Assembly: GCF_000568255.1 (NCBI RefSeq)
Contig: NZ_KK037166.1
Location: 6,042,580 to 6,081,382 of the forward strand
Reading direction: 5' to 3'
DNA length: 38,803 nucleotides
Source of the DNA: Kutzneria sp. 744
GTDB lineage: Bacteria; Actinomycetota; Actinomycetes; Mycobacteriales; Pseudonocardiaceae
Part shown: piece after piece, positions 34,365 through 38,803 of the stretch
Layout: each line of letters opens with the position of its first letter
Numbering within the stretch: the first letter of the stretch is position 1
Position numbers and translations under genes: made by a program
Notes under the pieces: generated by a model
What the model saw: the letters and a program-made list of their open reading frames with translations, nothing else
Database searches by the model: none
What the model was told of the DNA's origin: nothing

Positions 34365-34856
34365 TCAATACGCTGCACGGCGAACGGCCGGGGCGCGCGG
34401 GAGTCGGCGGAGGGTGCGGAAGGGAAGTTGGAAGTGGCAAAAAATCGCCCTCGGCCTCGACATATGTCGGGGGTCGGTGAACGATGTTTCCCGGTTCCCC
34501 TTCAACCGTTCGAACCCTTCCCGCGGGGCCGTCAAGGTCCGATGTTCCGATCTTCACCGCGATTCGAACATAGTCCTGAACCAGCCCGCGCTGCCGGGCG
34601 TGATCGTCCGGGGCAGACCCTTCGGCCCGAACTGCCGGTCACCCCTTTCCGGATCGGCCCTGCGACCGTACGATCACGGAAAGTCAACTGTGAATGATGC
34701 GATCGATATCTGAATGAGCTGGGTTGACGGGATAGCGCTGGCTACGGTGAGAGAGGAAGAGCCTGCCAGGGGTGACGGGCTACCGGACGAAACGACAGGA
34801 AACGAACTGTCTCCGCTACTGGGAGGGCGGGGTACGGGGGAGACGAGGGGCGCAAG
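34365..34856. other. Intergenic region without a convincing gene
   Basis: About 490 bp of somewhat lower G+C between the divergent SDR and MFS genes. Short open frames here lack actinobacterial codon bias. A 12-bp palindrome CGACATATGTCG is at 34459-34470 and a TTGACG -35-like hexamer at 34724-34729; no clear -10 at normal spacing. Confidence 0.5.
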
Positions 34857-36089
34857 TTGGAGGGGACCGGGCGCGCTGCCAGGTACCGGGACGTTTTCGC
34901 CAACGGCGAGTTCCGGGCCTTGTGGCTGGCCGAGCTCGTTTCCACCGCGGGCGATCAGATCGCCCGCGTCGCATTGTCACTTCTTGTGTTCGATCGAACA
35001 CGCTCCGCTGCACTGGCCGCGCTGACCTTCGCGTTGACCATGCTGCCGGCGTTGTTCGGGCCCCTGCTCGCCGGCCTCGCGGACCGTTATCCGCGGCGCA
35101 ACGTCATGATGACCGCCGATATCACGCGCGCGGCGCTGATGGCGATCATGGCGGTGCCGGGAGTTTCGCTCATAGCGCTTTTTGCCCTGCTTTTCATCAC
35201 TCAGCTGCTCGGTTCGCCGTCGAATGCGGCGCGCGGAGCCCTGTTGGCCGATGTTCTTTCGGGTGACGAACTCACCGTGGGGCAAAGCCTGCGGGCGGTG
35301 GTCGGCCAGATCTCGCAGGTCGCCGGATTCGCCGGCGGCGGTTTCCTGGTCACCCTGCTGACGCCGTACGGCGCGCTGGCCGCCAACGCGGTGAGCTTCG
35401 CCGCCTCGGCGGCCCTGATCATGCTCGGCGTGCGGCCGCGGCCGGCGGTGGGCTCGGGCGGTGAGCAGATGTCGCTGTGGACATCGACCCGCCGGGGAGC
35501 CCGACTGGTGTGGGCCGACCGGCAGCTGCGCACGCTGGCCTTGATGATCTGGATGATCGGCCTGCCGGTGGCGGCGGAGGGGCTCGTCGTGCCCTACCTG
35601 TCGGCCCTGGGACACACGCCGACGCCGAATCCGGTGGATGTGGGCTGGCTGCTCGCGGCCACGCCGGTCGGCGCCATCGTCGGCGCGCTGATCATCACGC
35701 GCGTGCCGCCCGAGCAGCGGCTACGGCTGATCGGTCCGCTGGCGGCCCTGTCGGGGCTGCCGCTGTTCATCTGTGCGCTGGAGCCCGATCTCGTGGTCTC
35801 CTGCGTGTTGTTCGCGCTGTCCGGGGTGGCCGCGTCCTACATGGTCGTAGCGCCGCCCGCGTTCATTCAGCGCACACCCGTCGTCGGCAGGGGGCAGGCG
35901 ATCGGGTTGATGTCCTCGGGAGCGATCGCGGCGCAAGGCGTGGCCGTGGCGCTCGCGGGGGTGCTGGCAGACGGGATGGGGCCGGCCGGCACCATCGCGA
36001 TCGCGGGCCTGGCGGCAGTGCTCGCCGGGCTCGGGCTCTCCGTCGCCTGGCGGCGGAGCCGGCTTGAAGAGGTCGGTCATGCTGCCTAG
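34857..36089 (+). CDS. MFS transporter, EntS/MFS_3-like
   Basis: A 410-residue, 12-helix transporter. N-terminus YRDVFANGEFRALWLAELVSTAGDQIARVALSLLVFDRTRSAALAALTFALTMLPALF and LAGLADRYPRRNVMMTADITRAALMAI (motif A between helices 2 and 3) are characteristic of the enterobactin-exporter/macrolide-efflux subgroup. TTG 34857 is the start, with AGGGG 6-7 nt upstream. No regulator or biosynthetic gene is adjacent, so the cargo is unknown. It ends at a strong terminator. Confidence 0.9.
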   Translation: MEGTGRAARYRDVFANGEFRALWLAELVSTAGDQIARVALSLLVFDRTRSAALAALTFALTMLPALFGPLLAGLADRYPRRNVMMTADITRAALMAIMAVPGVSLIALFALLFITQLLGSPSNAARGALLADVLSGDELTVGQSLRAVVGQISQVAGFAGGGFLVTLLTPYGALAANAVSFAASAALIMLGVRPRPAVGSGGEQMSLWTSTRRGARLVWADRQLRTLALMIWMIGLPVAAEGLVVPYLSALGHTPTPNPVDVGWLLAATPVGAIVGALIITRVPPEQRLRLIGPLAALSGLPLFICALEPDLVVSCVLFALSGVAASYMVVAPPAFIQRTPVVGRGQAIGLMSSGAIAAQGVAVALAGVLADGMGPAGTIAIAGLAAVLAGLGLSVAWRRSRLEEVGHAA

Positions 36090-36115
36090 GCGGGCCGATC
36101 GCAATCGGCCCGCCT
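36088..36115 (+). terminator. Intrinsic terminator after the MFS gene
   Basis: 12-bp perfect stem AGGCGGGCCGAT / ATCGGCCCGCCT with a 4-nt loop, starting within the stop codon. The remainder of the gap to 36302 contains no gene. Confidence 0.8.
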
Positions 36116-36302
36116 CGCCATGGCAGAAGAGCTCTATGAGGGCTCCCAGCCTCTCGGCGGCGACACCGTCATCTGACGCACCCCCTCCCGAGCCGGCATT
36201 GCGGGCTTCGCCGCCGTCAGTGTGCACTCCGGCTACGCACTTTGCCAGCCATCTGACTAGCGCCGATGCCTATTCGTGTTCCACCGTCCCGAGGGGGTCT
36301 CA

Positions 36303-37595
36303 ATGTCCAGCACTTACGTGAGGTCCATGTTCTCCGGATGGCAACTGTTCCAGGTGCCACGGAGAGCGATCGGTTACTTGCTGGCAGTAGACGCGGTGGC
36401 ACTACTAATAGTGCTGATATCGACACTCAATGTGACAGTGACAACGGGGGAAATTGTCACTGCGAGTGTGCTTGCCGGTTGTGGCGTGGCCCACACGGAA
36501 CTCGCGAGCGGTATCGAAAAGGCGCGCCGCGCGGCCGCCGGGCAGGGTCACGTCGATCTTGCCTCGGTCTGGGTGTTCGCCGGCGTGCTGCTGTTGCCGA
36601 CGCCGCTGATGGCCGCGGTGATCGCCGTGGTCTACGCGCATTACCAGTGGCGCAACCCGTTCGTCGGCTGGCACCGGCGGGTGTTCGGCATCAGCGTCAT
36701 GATCATCGCCGGCGCGGCCGCGGCGCGGCTGCTCGACCTGGTCGGCGGCCCCGGACACCTGTTCGGCGCGACCGTCGCCCCGCTGACCGTGCTGGTCGTG
36801 GTGGCCGCGCTGCTCACGTTCAGTGCCCTGGACGTCGCCATGATCGCCGCCCGCGTGCTGCTCTACGGCACGCCCGGCGTCACCGTGCGCAAGGGCTTCA
36901 GCGACCCGTCCAAGCACATGCTGGAGATCTCCACCCTCTTCTACGGCGCGCTGCTGGCCTTCGCGCTGTCCTACAGCCCGGCGCTGGTCGTGCTGGCGCT
37001 GCCGCCGGTGCTCATGCTGCACCGCGCTGTGCTGCTCAAGCAGGTCGAGGAGAAGGCGTCCAAGGACGCCAAGACGGGCCTGTTCAACAGCGAGGGCTGG
37101 CACAACCGGGCCAGCCGTGAGCGTTCCCGCGCGATGCGCGCGAATGACGGCTTCGGCCTGCTGATGGTCGATCTCGACCATTTCAAGAAGGTGAACGACA
37201 CCTACGGCCACGTGGCCGGCGACGCGGTTCTCAAGGCGGTCGCCGACGCCATCTCCGCCGAGGTGCGCGACTACGACTCGGTCGGCCGCTTCGGCGGCGA
37301 GGAATTCGTGGTTCTCCTACCCGGCATGTCCGAAGATGACGGAGTAGGCGTGGCGGAGCGTATCCGGCACGCGGTGACACAACTCGCGGTGGAAGCCCCG
37401 GTGGAGGGGCGCACGACCATCATCCGGAACCTGTCCGCGTCCATCGGAGTTTCGACCTTCCCCAACGCCGGCGACGACATCGAACCACTGCTCCTAGCCG
37501 CCGACGCCGCCCTCTACCAGGCCAAGAACAGCGGGCGAAATCGCGTGGTGAGCTGCACGGCCCTGGCTAAACCGGTGCTGGCGGTCGCGGCCTGA
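36303..37595 (+). CDS. Membrane-bound diguanylate cyclase (GGDEF)
   Basis: A 430-residue protein with about six hydrophobic helices in its first 250 residues (a MASE-like sensor region) and a C-terminal GGDEF domain that condenses two GTP into cyclic di-GMP. Active: metal site LLMVDLDHFKKVNDTYGHVAGDAVL, then GRFGGEEFVVLLPG with the catalytic GGEEF. RDYD five residues before GGEEF is a canonical RxxD inhibitory site, so product feedback is likely. ATG 36303 has GAGGGGG 5 nt upstream. No EAL domain is attached. In actinomycetes c-di-GMP governs development through BldD. Confidence 0.93.
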   Translation: MSSTYVRSMFSGWQLFQVPRRAIGYLLAVDAVALLIVLISTLNVTVTTGEIVTASVLAGCGVAHTELASGIEKARRAAAGQGHVDLASVWVFAGVLLLPTPLMAAVIAVVYAHYQWRNPFVGWHRRVFGISVMIIAGAAAARLLDLVGGPGHLFGATVAPLTVLVVVAALLTFSALDVAMIAARVLLYGTPGVTVRKGFSDPSKHMLEISTLFYGALLAFALSYSPALVVLALPPVLMLHRAVLLKQVEEKASKDAKTGLFNSEGWHNRASRERSRAMRANDGFGLLMVDLDHFKKVNDTYGHVAGDAVLKAVADAISAEVRDYDSVGRFGGEEFVVLLPGMSEDDGVGVAERIRHAVTQLAVEAPVEGRTTIIRNLSASIGVSTFPNAGDDIEPLLLAADAALYQAKNSGRNRVVSCTALAKPVLAVAA

Positions 37596-37680
37596 AACCG
37601 GGCATGTCGCTCGGGCGGCGCTGACTGTATCGTTCCAGCGGGCGCGTCCGCTCGGCGGTTCGCCGCCGGCGGCCGCCTCG

Positions 37681-37686
37681 TAGGAT
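37681..37686 (+). promoter_or_regulatory. Candidate -10 box of fba
   Basis: TAGGAT, a common actinobacterial -10 hexamer, 39 bp before the fba ATG, with GAGGAG at the ribosome-binding position. A GC-rich inverted repeat (GCCGCCGGCGGC) lies just upstream. The -35 is not obvious. Confidence 0.45.
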
Positions 37687-37725
37687 GGTGCGCGAAAACG
37701 TCGAAATCCCGAGGAGTGACGACCG

Positions 37726-38757
<1,032 letters not shown>

Positions 38758-38767
38758 GTCCGGACTC

Positions 38768-38803
38768 TCAGCTCTCGTCGAGCGCGTCCAGCAGCCGCTG
38801 GAC
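38768..38803 (-). CDS. 3' end of a minus-strand gene (partial)
   Basis: The last 11 codons (VQRLLDALDES then TGA) of a probable minus-strand gene that runs out of the window, converging on fba with a 10-bp gap. Codon use fits the genome. Too little to identify; a DUF3151 protein sits near fba in some relatives. Confidence 0.45.
   Translation of the reverse strand, partial: VQRLLDALDES

Noticed and set aside
34414-34713. A 99-codon ORF upstream of the MFS gene
   Set aside because: Codon use unlike neighbours, Ser/Arg/Pro-rich without a fold; more likely intergenic.

Overview
The window is high-G+C (about 70% by eye) actinobacterial chromosome, with GTG and TTG starts, many 4-bp stop/start overlaps and TAGGAT-like -10 boxes. 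The order clpB, secreted/anchored protein, pyrE, LemA-like, SpoU methyltransferase, GH76, DedA, fba follows the Mycobacterium tuberculosis Rv0384c to Rv0363c block, loosened by accessory genes. I infer a Pseudonocardiales-type soil actinomycete; the genus cannot be fixed from the sequence alone.

Layout. 1-7700: conserved housekeeping block on the + strand (clpB, Rv0383c-like, SDR, pyrE, LemA-like, SpoU rRNA/tRNA methyltransferase, GH76), containing a tandem partial duplication of the SpoU gene. 7760-14620: NmrA-like oxidoreductase, then a divergent LacI regulator and a fructose/ribose-type ABC import operon (binding protein, permease, ATPase, PfkB kinase, FrcK-like kinase, CoA-binding protein). 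14600-18100: small unknowns, an SDR-MarR operon with a double operator, a small secreted protein and a DedA protein. 18170-21582: a MarR-regulated DHA2 drug exporter with an unusual C-terminal carboxypeptidase-regulatory-like domain array. 21718-25047: FAD-linked oxidase, and a TetR-controlled FAD monooxygenase. 25200-26772: DedA and an acidic membrane-anchored protein. 26783-31532: an amino-sugar (probably N-acetylgalactosamine) catabolic operon (SIS isomerase, ROK kinase, a 35-codon bridging ORF, NagA-type deacetylase, class II aldolase) with a divergent DeoR regulator. 31556-32489: an IS5-family element. 32489-38803: ECF sigma factor, YciI-like protein, SDR, MFS exporter, diguanylate cyclase, fba and the end of one more gene.

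The most unusual signals are three local disruptions of otherwise tidy operons. Two stretches of unstructured DNA at roughly half G+C (about 12126-12884 and 20118-20710) each replace, rather than merely interrupt, the middle of transporter genes. They remove the end of the ABC ATPase plus the start of the PfkB kinase in one case, and transmembrane segments of the exporter in the other. They have no recognisable genes, terminal repeats or target duplications. In addition, 491 bp of the SpoU gene is duplicated in tandem with a few scar-like changes in the second copy, and the ABC ATPase carries a one-base frameshift. I cannot tell from sequence alone whether these are natural rearrangements, engineered alleles or assembly artefacts. 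They are the first things to verify.

Regulation is unusually legible: perfect palindromic operators lie in front of the LacI-controlled, TetR-controlled and SDR-MarR operons, and several strong hairpins mark gene ends, two of them members of one repeated hairpin family.
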